Source: Desulforhopalus sp. IMCC35007 (GTDB lineage Bacteria; Desulfobacterota; Desulfobulbia; Desulfobulbales; Desulfocapsaceae). Taken from it: 64,000 bases of DNA. The notes under the pieces were generated by a model. That model saw only the letters and a list, made by a program, of their open reading frames with translations, made no database searches and had not been told where the DNA came from. Shown here in pieces: positions 8,654 through 17,641 of this stretch. The position numbers and the translations under genes were made by a program. The stretch's first letter is position 1, and the number at the start of each line of letters is the position of its first letter. Location of the stretch: contig NZ_SWCN01000016.1 of the NCBI RefSeq assembly GCF_005116575.1, forward strand, positions 1-64,000, in the 5' to 3' direction.

Positions 8654-9298
8654 TTACGCCTCCTGGTCCAGTCGATATAAAGTGATGACCATAGCAATGC
8701 TGCCACACAGCATCCAGATTGGTCCAAACATCCAGAGCGCCATTGGTATCGACAGGTAGAATCCCCGCATGCCGATAGTATAATGCAATGCTCCGTGATT
8801 GATGATTTGGGTTATCGCTTTATCTGAGACGGTGGAATCATTTTGTGCATAGGTATTGATCATGAATCCTGTGTGGTTGTAGTAGCGTATGGAAAGAGTA
8901 AAATTAAAAAAAGCATAAAAAAACAGTATCCCAAGCAACATCAGTTTGAACATCCACAGAGATTCGGTTTTGGTGCCAAAAAAATTAAGAAAATGGGAAA
9001 CCTCCTGAAAGGTTCCCGGCCGAAATGCGGCGCCGAATGCTCCAAGACTGATGATGATGGATGTTGAGGCCAGAAAGGTCGCAGCCATCATCTGATTCCG
9101 GATGGTCTGCACCGCCAGGATATCACGTCTGTCTTTTCTGATTTCCTCAACCCAGATTTTACGTGCATGATTGGTGATGCCAATTGAAGTAGACAGTGGA
9201 TGACGTCTGACTCTTAGGTACAGGTAGATGTGGTAGACAATAACTAAAAGTGCGCCTGAACCGGCAAGTATCCATTCCTGCCATGAAATGAGAAACAT
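8654..9298 (-). CDS. DUF599 family membrane protein
   Basis: 214-residue inner-membrane protein of unknown function. Four or five hydrophobic segments are visible (about 9-27, 74-92, 113-135, 170-205). The family signature is in the region HARKIWVEEIRKDRRDILAVQ followed by TIRNQMMAATFLASTSI. The only in-frame methionine near the N-terminus is used as start; an aaaggag site lies 13 nt upstream, a longer spacing than usual. It is a single gene, divergent from mgtE. No function is proposed. Confidence 0.82.
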   Translation of the reverse strand: MFLISWQEWILAGSGALLVIVYHIYLYLRVRRHPLSTSIGITNHARKIWVEEIRKDRRDILAVQTIRNQMMAATFLASTSIIISLGAFGAAFRPGTFQEVSHFLNFFGTKTESLWMFKLMLLGILFFYAFFNFTLSIRYYNHTGFMINTYAQNDSTVSDKAITQIINHGALHYTIGMRGFYLSIPMALWMFGPIWMLCGSIAMVITLYRLDQEA

Positions 9299-9825
9299 GA
9301 TTTTTTACGTACTCCTTTAAATTGTTAATTTTATGGTCTGCAGGGGTTATCTGTTTGTTCAACTGCAAGGGCGTTTGCGTGTTTTTTTGATTGTATCTGG
9401 TTTTCACCTCTTTCTGCTGTGGAGCTGAGAGAAGAACAAGATTGTGTGGTGTTTTTCTGCAAGCCGGGCAAAAGTGTTGTCCCTGTTTTGTTTTTTTATC
9501 AGGGTATCGACAGCACAGCGACTCTATCTCATAGATCAAAGAATTGTAACACGCAGGTTTATCCTTATTTAATTCTCAAGTCAAATAATGGATCTTGAAG
9601 TGAAGGGAGGAGAGAAGTACTATTCACCCTTAGCTGATAGATTGTTAAAAAGTCAGTTATATTCTGTTGTAGGTTTTGTAAAGGTTTACGATGCTTTGTA
9701 TGTCGGTTGTATGACCAGAATACTATGGCCCTGGTATCTTCCTGGGCCTGTCTGCTTCTCTACCTGACTCTTTTCCTGACCATACAGATATTTTAAGTAC
9801 ACTTTAATCTTTTTCTGAGGCAGAT
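9299..9825. other. 527-bp divergent intergenic region
   Basis: Between the DUF599 gene (minus) and mgtE (plus). It must carry both promoters. I looked for a magnesium-responsive leader before mgtE but could not recognise one; no clear hairpin, repeat or gene was found. A 126-codon minus frame at 9159-9539 overlaps the DUF599 start and has no protein-like features. Confidence 0.5.
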
Positions 9826-11190
9826 ATGGACGCCAACACCTCTTCATGGGAAGTACTGAGCAATTTAATCAAAGCTGGTAACAGCCTTGAATTGACTGAA
9901 TATCTCGACAGCATGACGCCTCCGGAAACGGCCCGTGCTATCTCACGTCTTACCTCTGAAGAGCAGCTTCGATTGCTCTCGATGCTCAGCCCGGAGGATG
10001 CTGCCGATATAATAGAAGACATTCCAGAGGCCCACGCAGTTGAGCTTGTAGAGGAGATGAACTCCAGTCAGGCTGCCGCGATCATGGAAGAACTTGACAG
10101 CGATTTTCTGGTTGATGTTCTCAGCGAAATAGACGAGGAAGCCAGTCAGGCCATTCTGAGGAAGATGGGGCATGAAGATGCCACTGAGGCACGCATGTTG
10201 CTGGAATATCCCTCTGAAAGTGCCGGGGGCTTGATGATTTCTGAGTTCCTCGCCTATCAGGCTGACGCTACCGTTCAGAATGTACTGGACGACCTTCATG
10301 CCAACCGTGAAGAATATAGTGACTATCATGTGCAATACTTTTATGTGACGGACCCCGATGATCGCCTGCTCGGTGTTCTGCGCATGCACGATATACTGTT
10401 TCCCAAGCGCAACACCCGTCTGTCCGAGCTGATGATTCCGGGGCCACTGACGGTACGGGATCAGGCCACATTAAAAGAGTTGCGGATCTTTTTTGAAGAA
10501 CATAACTTTCTGGGGGTTCCGGTACTAGATAACAAAGAGCGGCTGGTGGGGGTGGTCCTCGCCAGTGCTGTTGAAGAGCAGGTATCTAAACAGACAACCC
10601 GTACCTTTCTGCGTCTCAGTGGTATCATCGGCGGAGAGGAATTCAGGACCATGGGACTGCTGTCGCGATCCGGCAGACGCTTGTCCTGGTTGAGTATGAA
10701 TATTGTGCTTAATATCATCGCGGCAAGCGTAATTGCCATGTATCAGGACACCTTGGCTGCGGCTATCACTCTTGCAGTTTTTCTGCCGATGGTCAGTGAT
10801 ATGAGTGGTTGTTCGGGAAATCAAGCTGTGGCAGTATCCATGCGGGAGCTCTCTCTTGGGCTGGTGCGGCCCAATGAGTTGTTCTGGGTCCTTGCCAAAG
10901 AGATACGGGTTGGTTTGATCAACGGGTTGGTGCTCGGTGTGATGCTTGGAGGGGTTGCCTATCTCTGGCAGGGAAATCCCTGGCTTGGTGCAGTGGTAGG
11001 CGGCGCGCTTGCAGCAAATACCATTGTTTCAGTCTGTCTTGGCGGGGTGTTGCCGCTTATTTTAAAGCGATTCAAACTGGATCCGGCTCTGGTTTCAAGT
11101 CCATTACTGACGACCGTAACTGATATGTGCGGTTTCTTTTTTGTACTCAGCTTTGCTGCAGCAGTGTTGCCAAAACTGATCGGCAGCTGA
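9826..11190 (+). CDS. mgtE: Magnesium transporter MgtE
   Basis: 454-residue Mg2+ channel of normal length. Order: helical MgtE N domain (about 1-130), two CBS domains that sense intracellular Mg2+ (about 135-255), a connecting helix, then five membrane helices (about 285-454). The pore-loop region reads LPMVSDMSGCSGNQAVAVSMREL, a variant of the usual N-GGNAGSQ loop. The start ATG follows ctgaggcag. It is monocistronic, facing the GNAT-nitrilase gene, with a strong shared terminator between them. Confidence 0.9.
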   Translation: MDANTSSWEVLSNLIKAGNSLELTEYLDSMTPPETARAISRLTSEEQLRLLSMLSPEDAADIIEDIPEAHAVELVEEMNSSQAAAIMEELDSDFLVDVLSEIDEEASQAILRKMGHEDATEARMLLEYPSESAGGLMISEFLAYQADATVQNVLDDLHANREEYSDYHVQYFYVTDPDDRLLGVLRMHDILFPKRNTRLSELMIPGPLTVRDQATLKELRIFFEEHNFLGVPVLDNKERLVGVVLASAVEEQVSKQTTRTFLRLSGIIGGEEFRTMGLLSRSGRRLSWLSMNIVLNIIAASVIAMYQDTLAAAITLAVFLPMVSDMSGCSGNQAVAVSMRELSLGLVRPNELFWVLAKEIRVGLINGLVLGVMLGGVAYLWQGNPWLGAVVGGALAANTIVSVCLGGVLPLILKRFKLDPALVSSPLLTTVTDMCGFFFVLSFAAAVLPKLIGS

Positions 11191-11207
11191 AAATATAATG
11201 AAAAATA

Positions 11208-11237
11208 CAGCGGACTGGCCAGGTGGCCAGCCCGCTG
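11208..11237. terminator. Bidirectional terminator between mgtE and the nitrilase gene
   Basis: Near-perfect 13-bp hairpin: cagcgg-a-ctggcc, loop aggt, ggccag-c-ccgctg. The minus-strand exit is T-rich (complement of 11190-11207), so termination is strongest for the minus-strand gene; convergent placement suggests it serves both. Confidence 0.75.
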
Positions 11238-11247
11238 AGTAGAGGTC

Positions 11248-12786
11248 TTATTTGTTGCCTTTCCAGCGGAGCTCGTAAAGATCATTTCTACGGCTCTTGG
11301 CATTACGCACACTTCCCTTCTGTCGCAATTCTTTTATCAGATCAAGATCAAGGTCGTTGATGAGTGTTGTCTCAATTCCAGGTGTTGCCTCAGAGGCTAT
11401 TGCATCGTGGGGAAACGAGAAATCCGATGGGGTGAAAACCGCAGCTTGCGAATACTGGATTCCCATGGTCTCTACTTTAGGAATATTGCCGACGCTTCCG
11501 GATATGGCGACGAAGCACTCATTTTCAATGGCGCGCGCCTGAGCGCAGCGGCGGACCCTGAGGTATCCCGTCTTGGTATCTGTCCAGAAGGGGACAAACA
11601 GCATCTTCATGCCTTTTTCTGCCTGAATTCGGGCCAGTTCAGGAAATTCGACATCATAGCAGATTAAAATTCCAATCTTACCGACATCGGTATCGAAAAC
11701 TTTGAGATCATGGCCACCGCTAAAGCCCCAATGGCTATCTTCGTCGGGGGTAATATGAAGCTTTGATTGATAATCCCAGGTTCCGTCACGTCTGCAAAGA
11801 TAGCTGACATTATAGAGGTTACCGTCGTCACGCAGTTCAGGTACACTGCCGGTAATAATGTTGATATTGTAGCTCAAGGCCATTTCAATCATCGCCAGAC
11901 GCAGATTCTCGGTATGAGAGGCGAGCATGCGCATGGCTTCCATCGGATTGTTGCCTTCATAGGTATGGATAAGTGGCGCATTGAATAGTTCGGGAAAAAG
12001 CACGATATCAGCTTTGTAATCGCTGACGGTATCGACAAAAAATTCGACCTGTTGCAGAAAGTCTTCAAAGGAGTCAAACCGACGCATCTGCCACTGGACG
12101 ACACCAATTCGGGCAATAGACTGGGTGCGGCCGATCAGTTTTGTTCTTTTCCTGTAATAAATATTAATCCACTCAAGCAATACGGCATTTCCGCGGGAAT
12201 GATGGTCATCAGGCCAGTAGTCATCAAGAATGTTGAGCACATGAAAGTCATTGGACATCTGGAAGGTGAGTACAGGATCATAAATCTCCCGTTGTTTTAC
12301 CTTGATGATATACTCTTCGGGTGATATCTCCTCGGAATACTTGTGATATCCTGGAATACGTCCACCAATGAGGATACCCTTGAGATTGAGGTTCTTCGCC
12401 AGTTCCTTGCGAGTATCATAGAGTCTTCGTCCAAGACGCATGCCCTGATATTCGGGGTCAACAATAACCTCAATGCCGTAAAGGTAGTCACCTTCGGGAT
12501 CATGGGTGGTGTAGTTGCCATCTGCAGTTATCTGTGAGTAAGAGTGACTGTCGCCAAAAAGGCTATAATCAATAGTAAGAGAAAAGGCGACCGCAACCGG
12601 TTTTCCATGGTCTTCAATACATACCTGACCTTCCGGAAAAGTTTCGATCAAAAGTCGAAAAGTCTTTTCTGGCCACTGAAGGTTTGCAACACTCTTGTAG
12701 ACCCGCAGACTCATGTCACGGACTGTTTCGTAGTCATCAAGGGTGAGATTTCTAACTTGTAATTTGTGTTCGATTTCAGTTGTCAT
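11248..12786 (-). CDS. GNAT acetyltransferase fused to carbon-nitrogen hydrolase
   Basis: 512-residue two-domain enzyme. Residues about 8-170 form a GNAT N-acetyltransferase domain (acetyl-CoA loop in QGMRLGRRLYDTRKE); residues about 222-490 form a nitrilase-superfamily amidohydrolase with the Glu-Lys-Cys triad visible in FPELFNAP, YQSKLHITPDE and GILICYDVEFPE. This fusion is a known bacterial arrangement, similar to Bacillus YhcX. The substrate is undetermined; an amide of a small amine or amino acid is likely. It is a single gene closed by the hairpin shared with mgtE. Confidence 0.88.
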   Translation of the reverse strand: MTTEIEHKLQVRNLTLDDYETVRDMSLRVYKSVANLQWPEKTFRLLIETFPEGQVCIEDHGKPVAVAFSLTIDYSLFGDSHSYSQITADGNYTTHDPEGDYLYGIEVIVDPEYQGMRLGRRLYDTRKELAKNLNLKGILIGGRIPGYHKYSEEISPEEYIIKVKQREIYDPVLTFQMSNDFHVLNILDDYWPDDHHSRGNAVLLEWINIYYRKRTKLIGRTQSIARIGVVQWQMRRFDSFEDFLQQVEFFVDTVSDYKADIVLFPELFNAPLIHTYEGNNPMEAMRMLASHTENLRLAMIEMALSYNINIITGSVPELRDDGNLYNVSYLCRRDGTWDYQSKLHITPDEDSHWGFSGGHDLKVFDTDVGKIGILICYDVEFPELARIQAEKGMKMLFVPFWTDTKTGYLRVRRCAQARAIENECFVAISGSVGNIPKVETMGIQYSQAAVFTPSDFSFPHDAIASEATPGIETTLINDLDLDLIKELRQKGSVRNAKSRRNDLYELRWKGNK

Positions 12787-13189
12787 TGTAACCTTGACCT
12801 CAAGGTAAAATTAATAGGACATATAAAAAATATTCGCGATGCAGCACTATACAGTTGGGTGATCCAGGGGCTGCATTCTAACAAATGCTAATACAATTAA
12901 GATGTGTCATTTGTCTATAGAAATGAGTGGTGTTTTATAAGTATTTATACACATCATTTCTATGAGGGAGGATAAGATTGAGACTATTTTATAGCATATA
13001 TGACCATCGATTACAAAAAAATCTTCGATGCTAGCTGTAACACTGGAATTCTAACTCTTCCTCTAGAACTATGGATCTGAATGTCAGTTTTTCATTGAAA
13101 TTTATGGCCCTAGAGGTATAACGAAAAAACGGAGTGACTTTTCCCGGGAAGGTCATAGAGATGCACTTTTGTACCAGAGGAGTTACATA
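12787..13189. other. 403-bp region with the cold-shock gene leader
   Basis: Divergent gap between the nitrilase and cold-shock genes. Cold-shock genes commonly have a long structured 5' leader, and there is room for one here, but I could not define a promoter or a specific fold. An AT-rich stretch at 12890-13020 is the likeliest promoter zone. Confidence 0.4.
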
Positions 13190-13390
13190 ATGGCAGAAGG
13201 AACGGTGAAATGGTTTAACAATTCAAAAGGATTTGGTTTTATTGAGCAGGATGGTGGAAAAGACGTATTTGTACACCATTCATCCATACAGATGGAGGGA
13301 TTTAAGTCCCTTGAAGAAGGTATGAGGGTTACCTTCGATCTGGTCGAAGGGCAGAAAGGTCCAGCCGCCGAGAATGTGAAAAAGATATAA
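13190..13390 (+). CDS. Cold-shock domain protein (Csp)
   Basis: 66-residue single-domain RNA/ssDNA chaperone of the CspA family. Both nucleic-acid-binding motifs are intact: RNP1 KGFGFI and RNP2 VFVHH. The frame extends 7 codons upstream, but [10 protein letters not shown] is the family N-terminus and has an agaggag site 7 nt before it. Monocistronic, with a terminator about 95 nt downstream. Confidence 0.95.
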   Translation: MAEGTVKWFNNSKGFGFIEQDGGKDVFVHHSSIQMEGFKSLEEGMRVTFDLVEGQKGPAAENVKKI

Positions 13391-13485
13391 CCAGAATTAC
13401 ACTGTAACAGGCTTTATTGCAGGGCGGGCTAACGCTCGCAGCCAAAGAACTCTCATCTTCATGTAGTAGAGGGGATACGGTACTT

Positions 13486-13532
13486 AAAGCGTCGTGAGTG
13501 GTCTACAAGACATATCTTACGACGCTTTTTTT
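13486..13532 (+). terminator. Terminator of the cold-shock gene
   Basis: Ten-bp perfect stem aaagcgtcgt (13486-13495) with acgacgcttt (13519-13528), directly followed by a run of T. The 23-nt loop is larger than usual. Confidence 0.75.
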
Positions 13533-13776
13533 ATTTAACCACTACATTCCATAGGTCTGGTCCGTTTAGGATCGATGAAGACCAAGCTGTCAGGGGGGGT
13601 GAATCTACTGCAACCCTTTGCTCGCTCATTTTGTTGGGATCAGAATCGCCCCCAGGGTGGCAAAAAAATACGGTGAAAGTTTCTATGGTGATTATCTTGT
13701 GTGCCTTGATATCCCAACCGTCACTAATGGGTAAGATCCTGGAATAGTATCGCATTTTAAAATGGCTGTCGTTCAT
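13531..13776 (-). CDS. Small hypothetical protein, uncertain
   Basis: 81-codon frame between the cold-shock terminator and the plus-strand methyltransferase gene. Composition is protein-like (mixed hydrophobic and polar, no low complexity), but I recognise no family, the ribosome site is weak (ggatattt), and there is no operon partner. It could be a real single gene or a chance frame. Confidence 0.28.
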   Translation of the reverse strand: MNDSHFKMRYYSRILPISDGWDIKAHKIITIETFTVFFCHPGGDSDPNKMSEQRVAVDSPPLTAWSSSILNGPDLWNVVVK

Positions 13777-13795
13777 TCATAAAATATCCGGCCTA

Positions 13796-14656
13796 ATGGC
13801 ATCCCTTAGATCTTCTGCAAATATGACCAGTAAACTTAAAGATCTCCTGTCATCCGTTCTGAGCGCAGGCGAGCTTGATCTCCTTGTCTCCAGCTATGAT
13901 GTGGTGGGTGATATTGCTGTAATCATTGTCCCGGAAGAGTTGCAGGCAAGAGAGCGTCTTATTGCTGATACGCTGCTTACCAACAATACAAAGGTGAATG
14001 TCGTGGCAAAGCGGGCAGGAAATTACGACGGGGAATTTCGAACTATTGCTCTGGAAATCCTTGCAGGCGAACATCGCACGGAAACTCTGGTAACTGAATT
14101 TGGGGTTCGTTTACACCTTGATGTCGAAAAAACCTATTTCAGTGTGAGAAGTGGTAATGAACGAAGGCGGATCGCCTCTCTTGTGAAGGCAAAAGAGAAG
14201 GTGCTTGTCATGTTTTCAGGGGTTGGTCCTTATCCACTATTGATTGCCAGGCACAGTGAAGCCGCATGGGTTGTGGGGGTGGAAAAAAATCCTCTCGCCC
14301 ATGAATATGCTTTAACTAATGTGAAACTCAATAAGAAAATAAATAATGTACGCTTATATTTAGAAGATGCGGGTAACCTTCCCTTTTTTATTGCTGAGCG
14401 CTTTGATCGCATTGCCATGCCTCTACCGACAATGGCAGGAGAATTTTTACCGGTGGCACTTACAATGTTGGAAAAGGATGGTGGCTGGATTCATTATTAT
14501 GCTATGGCCGAGACCGGTCGTTTTGAGGATGCTGTATCCGAGATGACAAGGGCCTGTGATGATGCGGGGAGAACTCTGCTGGAGGCCCGGGTGATACGTT
14601 GTGGGCACTGTGGCCCCAAAACCTATAGGATCTGCGTTGATGCCCGGATTATTTAA
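13796..14656 (+). CDS. Trm5/Met-10-like class I SAM methyltransferase
   Basis: 286-residue protein resembling the archaeal/eukaryotic Trm5 family, which methylates N1 of G37 in tRNA, rather than the bacterial TrmD knot enzymes. Visible marks: an N-terminal D1/D2-like region (residues 15-110), SAM-binding loop FSGVGPYPLLIARH, acidic strand end VGVEKNPLAHEYALTNVKLNK, and DRIAMPLP where Trm5 has DR-NLP. The final cysteines (CGHCG) are also noted. The start at 13796 gives the longest form; MTSKLKD ten codons in is an alternative, and neither has a strong ribosome site. tRNA methylation is inferred from family resemblance only. Confidence 0.75.
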   Translation: MASLRSSANMTSKLKDLLSSVLSAGELDLLVSSYDVVGDIAVIIVPEELQARERLIADTLLTNNTKVNVVAKRAGNYDGEFRTIALEILAGEHRTETLVTEFGVRLHLDVEKTYFSVRSGNERRRIASLVKAKEKVLVMFSGVGPYPLLIARHSEAAWVVGVEKNPLAHEYALTNVKLNKKINNVRLYLEDAGNLPFFIAERFDRIAMPLPTMAGEFLPVALTMLEKDGGWIHYYAMAETGRFEDAVSEMTRACDDAGRTLLEARVIRCGHCGPKTYRICVDARII

Positions 14657-14700
14657 GAAATGAAGCGGCATTCTCCCGGCCATTGCGGTTGAGATTTACC

Positions 14701-14747
14701 CTCCTGTTTGTTATGTACAACAGGAGTTATGCGGTGCCTTCCGGCAC
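14701..14747 (+). terminator. Tandem hairpins after the methyltransferase gene
   Basis: First hairpin ctcctgtt/aacaggag (14701-14708 with 14719-14726), second gtgcc-ttcc-ggcac (14734-14747). No long T-run follows, so termination is plausible but not certain. They lie 37 nt upstream of the next start codon. Confidence 0.4.
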
Positions 14748-14783
14748 GTTTGAAGCAAATGAGATTCTTTTGAAGGAGTAGAT

Positions 14784-16361
14784 ATGCACGTATCATTTTA
14801 TGGGGCAACCCGTGAGGTTACCGGGTCATTTCACACTGTCACAACGGATCATGATAATATTCTTCTGGATTGCGGGCTTTTTCAGGGCAGAAGAAGAGAG
14901 ACGGAAATCAAAAACCGGGCATTACCTGTTGATCCGAGAATCCTTACCAATATGGTTCTTTCTCACGCCCATATCGATCACTCCGGCCGTATTCCTGTAC
15001 TCTGTAAAAGTGGGTTCAATGGCCATATTTACTGCACCAGAGCCACCGCTGCGGCCTGTGAATATCTCCTCAAAGATTCGGCAAAGATTCAGGAAGGCGA
15101 TGCGTCTTATCTGAATTATAAGACAGCCAAGGCGTTTCTCGGCAAACTGAAAACCGGAGGTGGTGATAGTAAAGTGACCCCGGCCGAAGCGGAAGAGATC
15201 AGATCGATGTTGAAATCTGGAGATTATGACCTTCGGGATGAAGTGATCAACAAGCTGCTGCACAAAGAAAACCTAAAGACCGTAGAACCTCTCTATACGA
15301 TCGAAGAAGCAGAAGAATCCCTGGACTATTTCCGTGGTATTCCATTTAAAGAGACGATTACCATCGGACAAAACCTGACCTGCACATTTTATGTGGCAGG
15401 CCATATTCTGGGCTCTGCCATGTCTGTGTTAAAATACACAGGACCAGGCGGGAGCAAAACGGTGCTCTATTCAGGAGACCTGGGGCGTTTTAATAAACCC
15501 ATTATAAACGATCCGACGCTGGAGTTTTTAGAAGAGCATCGGGACATTGATCTCATGATCATGGAAAGCACCTACGGCAACAGGTTGCACGAGCCGGTCG
15601 TGAATATGAAACCCCTGCTGAAACAGGTAATCCTGGAGACTTACGATAGAGGTGGATCAATAATTATACCCGCTTTTGCCTATGGCCGTACCCAGGAACT
15701 TATTTATTTCCTACATGAACTGTATCTTGAAGGTGATGTCCCTCTCATGCCTGTCTGGGTGGATAGTCCTCTGGCAACCAATATTACCCATGTCTTTGGA
15801 GAGCATCCGGAAACCTACGATGAAGAAACCCATCAGGTTTTTTTACGTAATGGGCTCAATCCCTTTAAATTCGCACATTTGAAGTTTGTCCAAAGTGTTG
15901 AAGAGTCAATGGCCTTAAACCGCGATACCACACCCCATATTGTTCTTGCCGGGTCGGGGATGTGTGAGGGTGGCCGTGTATTGCACCATCTGCGGCATAA
16001 AATTCATGACCCGCGTAATACGGTGCTCTTGGTAGGTTACATGGGGCAGAACACCTTTGGCCGGCAGCTTCAGGATAAGGGCGAGGCCTATGCCGCCAGA
16101 GGCCGCCAAGGAGTACCACCGTCTGTTCGCTTTTATAATAAGGATTACCCCCTCAATGCCCATGTTATCATCCTTGGCGGTTTTTCGGCCCATGGAGACA
16201 GAGACGAAATGACAAGGGTGGTAAAAGAGTCTAATCTGAATATTAAAAAAATAGCGCTGGTTCACGGGGAAGAGGAACAGACCTTCGCCTTTCAGGATCA
16301 TCTCAAGAGCAATGGGTTTGATGTCGTTGTTCCGCTTCACGGTCAGAGTATCGTTGTGTAG
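14784..16361 (+). CDS. Beta-CASP metallo-beta-lactamase-fold nuclease
   Basis: 525-residue zinc-dependent RNA-processing-type hydrolase. The MBL motif HAHIDHSGRIP is at residues 61-71; the beta-CASP section (about 230-400) includes PAFAYGRTQELIYFL; later motifs LAGSGMCEGGRVLHHLRH and FSAHGDRDE supply the remaining metal and phosphate ligands; an RMMBL-type C-terminus follows. Length is slightly longer than typical because of a charged insert at about 115-170 (GDASYLNY to HKENLKTVEPLY). Starts after a clear gaaggag site. Single gene; ribonuclease activity is inferred from the family. Confidence 0.88.
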   Translation: MHVSFYGATREVTGSFHTVTTDHDNILLDCGLFQGRRRETEIKNRALPVDPRILTNMVLSHAHIDHSGRIPVLCKSGFNGHIYCTRATAAACEYLLKDSAKIQEGDASYLNYKTAKAFLGKLKTGGGDSKVTPAEAEEIRSMLKSGDYDLRDEVINKLLHKENLKTVEPLYTIEEAEESLDYFRGIPFKETITIGQNLTCTFYVAGHILGSAMSVLKYTGPGGSKTVLYSGDLGRFNKPIINDPTLEFLEEHRDIDLMIMESTYGNRLHEPVVNMKPLLKQVILETYDRGGSIIIPAFAYGRTQELIYFLHELYLEGDVPLMPVWVDSPLATNITHVFGEHPETYDEETHQVFLRNGLNPFKFAHLKFVQSVEESMALNRDTTPHIVLAGSGMCEGGRVLHHLRHKIHDPRNTVLLVGYMGQNTFGRQLQDKGEAYAARGRQGVPPSVRFYNKDYPLNAHVIILGGFSAHGDRDEMTRVVKESNLNIKKIALVHGEEEQTFAFQDHLKSNGFDVVVPLHGQSIVV

Positions 16362-16559
16362 ATCTCACAGGCCATGCCTTTACGGGTGTGTTTTTTATGA
16401 TAGTGAGAAGACATTTATATTGATGCCGTGGTAAGAGTCGTTTGAGCCGTGAGATGGTTTGCTTTACGGCTCTGAAATCTATGAAGTTGCCCTGAGGATG
16501 GAAACAATTATCCATGAGAGGTATGAAGGATACATGAGGGATATCAGGAGAAGTTACCG

Positions 16560-17126
16560 ATGAAAAGGACGTTACGGCCACATAAAGGCAATGAGGTTGA
16601 TGCTGTTGAAGGTATTGAGTATGAAGTGCGACGAAAAGATGGCTGTATTTCCGTTGAGTATGACCTCTATGGCGCACTCGAATATCTTGCTATACCGGCT
16701 ACCACTGCACGTGAAGACAAGAGATGTAACGAATTATGGCTCCATACCTGTTTTGAAATATTTTTAAAAGAGCTCGGTGACCATAGCTCAAGTTATCTTG
16801 AATGTAATTTTTCCCCTGCAGGGACTTGGAATGTATACAGGTTTTCTTCCTACAGAAAAGAGATGGAACCGGCAGAACTTGTCCGTGCCCCTGAGATAAC
16901 AGTTGTAAAAACGGGGAAAATCTTTTCTCTGAAAGCAGAAATTGAGACAGCGGGTCTTATTTCTGAAGCCGCCGCCATTGACGCTGGAGTGAGCTGTGTT
17001 GTGGAAAGCTTGGAAGGAAAACTGGGCTACTGGGCTTTATCCCACCCTGGTGAGGCCGCCGATTTTCATGATCCGAGATCTTTTGAAATACGTTTGAGTG
17101 CAGAAGACGCACACCAAATTCACTAA
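16560..17126 (+). CDS. DOMON-like domain protein
   Basis: 188-residue beta-rich protein similar to bacterial DOMON-like proteins, a fold that binds heme or sugars in other families; the motif NELWLHTCFEIFLK and the block YLECNFSPAGTWNVYRFSSYR are the recognisable parts. No signal peptide or membrane segment. Start follows a caggagaag site. It opens a plus-strand series with the DsrE, LUD and U32 genes, but gaps of 49 and 118 nt make a single operon uncertain. Biochemical role unknown. Confidence 0.7.
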   Translation: MKRTLRPHKGNEVDAVEGIEYEVRRKDGCISVEYDLYGALEYLAIPATTAREDKRCNELWLHTCFEIFLKELGDHSSSYLECNFSPAGTWNVYRFSSYRKEMEPAELVRAPEITVVKTGKIFSLKAEIETAGLISEAAAIDAGVSCVVESLEGKLGYWALSHPGEAADFHDPRSFEIRLSAEDAHQIH

Positions 17127-17175
17127 ATGGGATTGAACGTTGAGTGACAATAAAAAATTACCGAAGGAGAAGACA

Positions 17176-17523
17176 ATGAAAAAAGTCGCAATGCTTGCCT
17201 ATAATGGAGAGCTGATGTGTTTTGCCCATGTGCTGCTCTATGCACTCGATTTTGATAAAAAAGGTTATGAGGTCAAGGTTGTAATTGAAGGTTCGGCCAC
17301 AAAACTCATCACCGAGTTGGCAAAACCGGATGCGCCTTTTGCCAATATTTATAAGCTGGTTAAAGAAAAGGGGCTACTGACCTGTATCTGTAAGGCCTGC
17401 TCCCAGAAAATGGGTACCTTTGATGAGGCTGAAAGACAGGGCCTGACTATCGTTGGTGATATGCAGGGCCATCCCTCTATCGATCAGTTTGTAGCCGATG
17501 GTTATGAGATAATTTCATTTTAA
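17176..17523 (+). CDS. DsrE-family sulfur-relay-type protein
   Basis: 115-residue cytoplasmic protein of the DsrE/DsrF-like fold, which in characterised members carries sulfur as a cysteine persulfide. Visible: KKVAMLAYNGELMCFAHVL at the N-terminus and a cysteine cluster LTCICKACSQKMG, whose position fits the family's active-site cysteine. The frame is open 12 codons upstream (TTG at 17140), but the ATG at 17176 has the best ribosome site (gaaggagaag). A 13-bp hairpin follows the gene. Sulfur transfer is inferred. Confidence 0.82.
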   Translation: MKKVAMLAYNGELMCFAHVLLYALDFDKKGYEVKVVIEGSATKLITELAKPDAPFANIYKLVKEKGLLTCICKACSQKMGTFDEAERQGLTIVGDMQGHPSIDQFVADGYEIISF

Positions 17524-17529
17524 TTCCCC

Positions 17530-17566
17530 ACAGATTCATTGCCTGGAAAACAAGCAATGAATCTGT
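17530..17566 (+). terminator. Hairpin after the DsrE gene
   Basis: Perfect 13-bp stem, acagattcattgc (17530-17542) and gcaatgaatctgt (17554-17566), 11-nt loop, 6 nt after the stop codon. There is no T-run, so it may terminate weakly or protect the transcript 3' end. Confidence 0.5.
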
Positions 17567-17641
17567 ATGTGCCTGTCCTGGCTCAATTAACGTTTGCCGG
17601 GCTTTTAGTTTATAAAAAAAATATTTAAAGAGGTAGAGTGA

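Noticed and set aside
9159-9539. 126-codon minus frame upstream of the DUF599 gene
   Set aside because: It overlaps the DUF599 start in another frame and is basic, low-complexity and unlike a folded protein. Its CxxC-like pair is not in a plausible ribbon context.
9540-9825. Possible Mg2+ riboswitch before mgtE
   Set aside because: I looked for the paired helices of an M-box and could not form them convincingly; a covariance-model search would be decisive.
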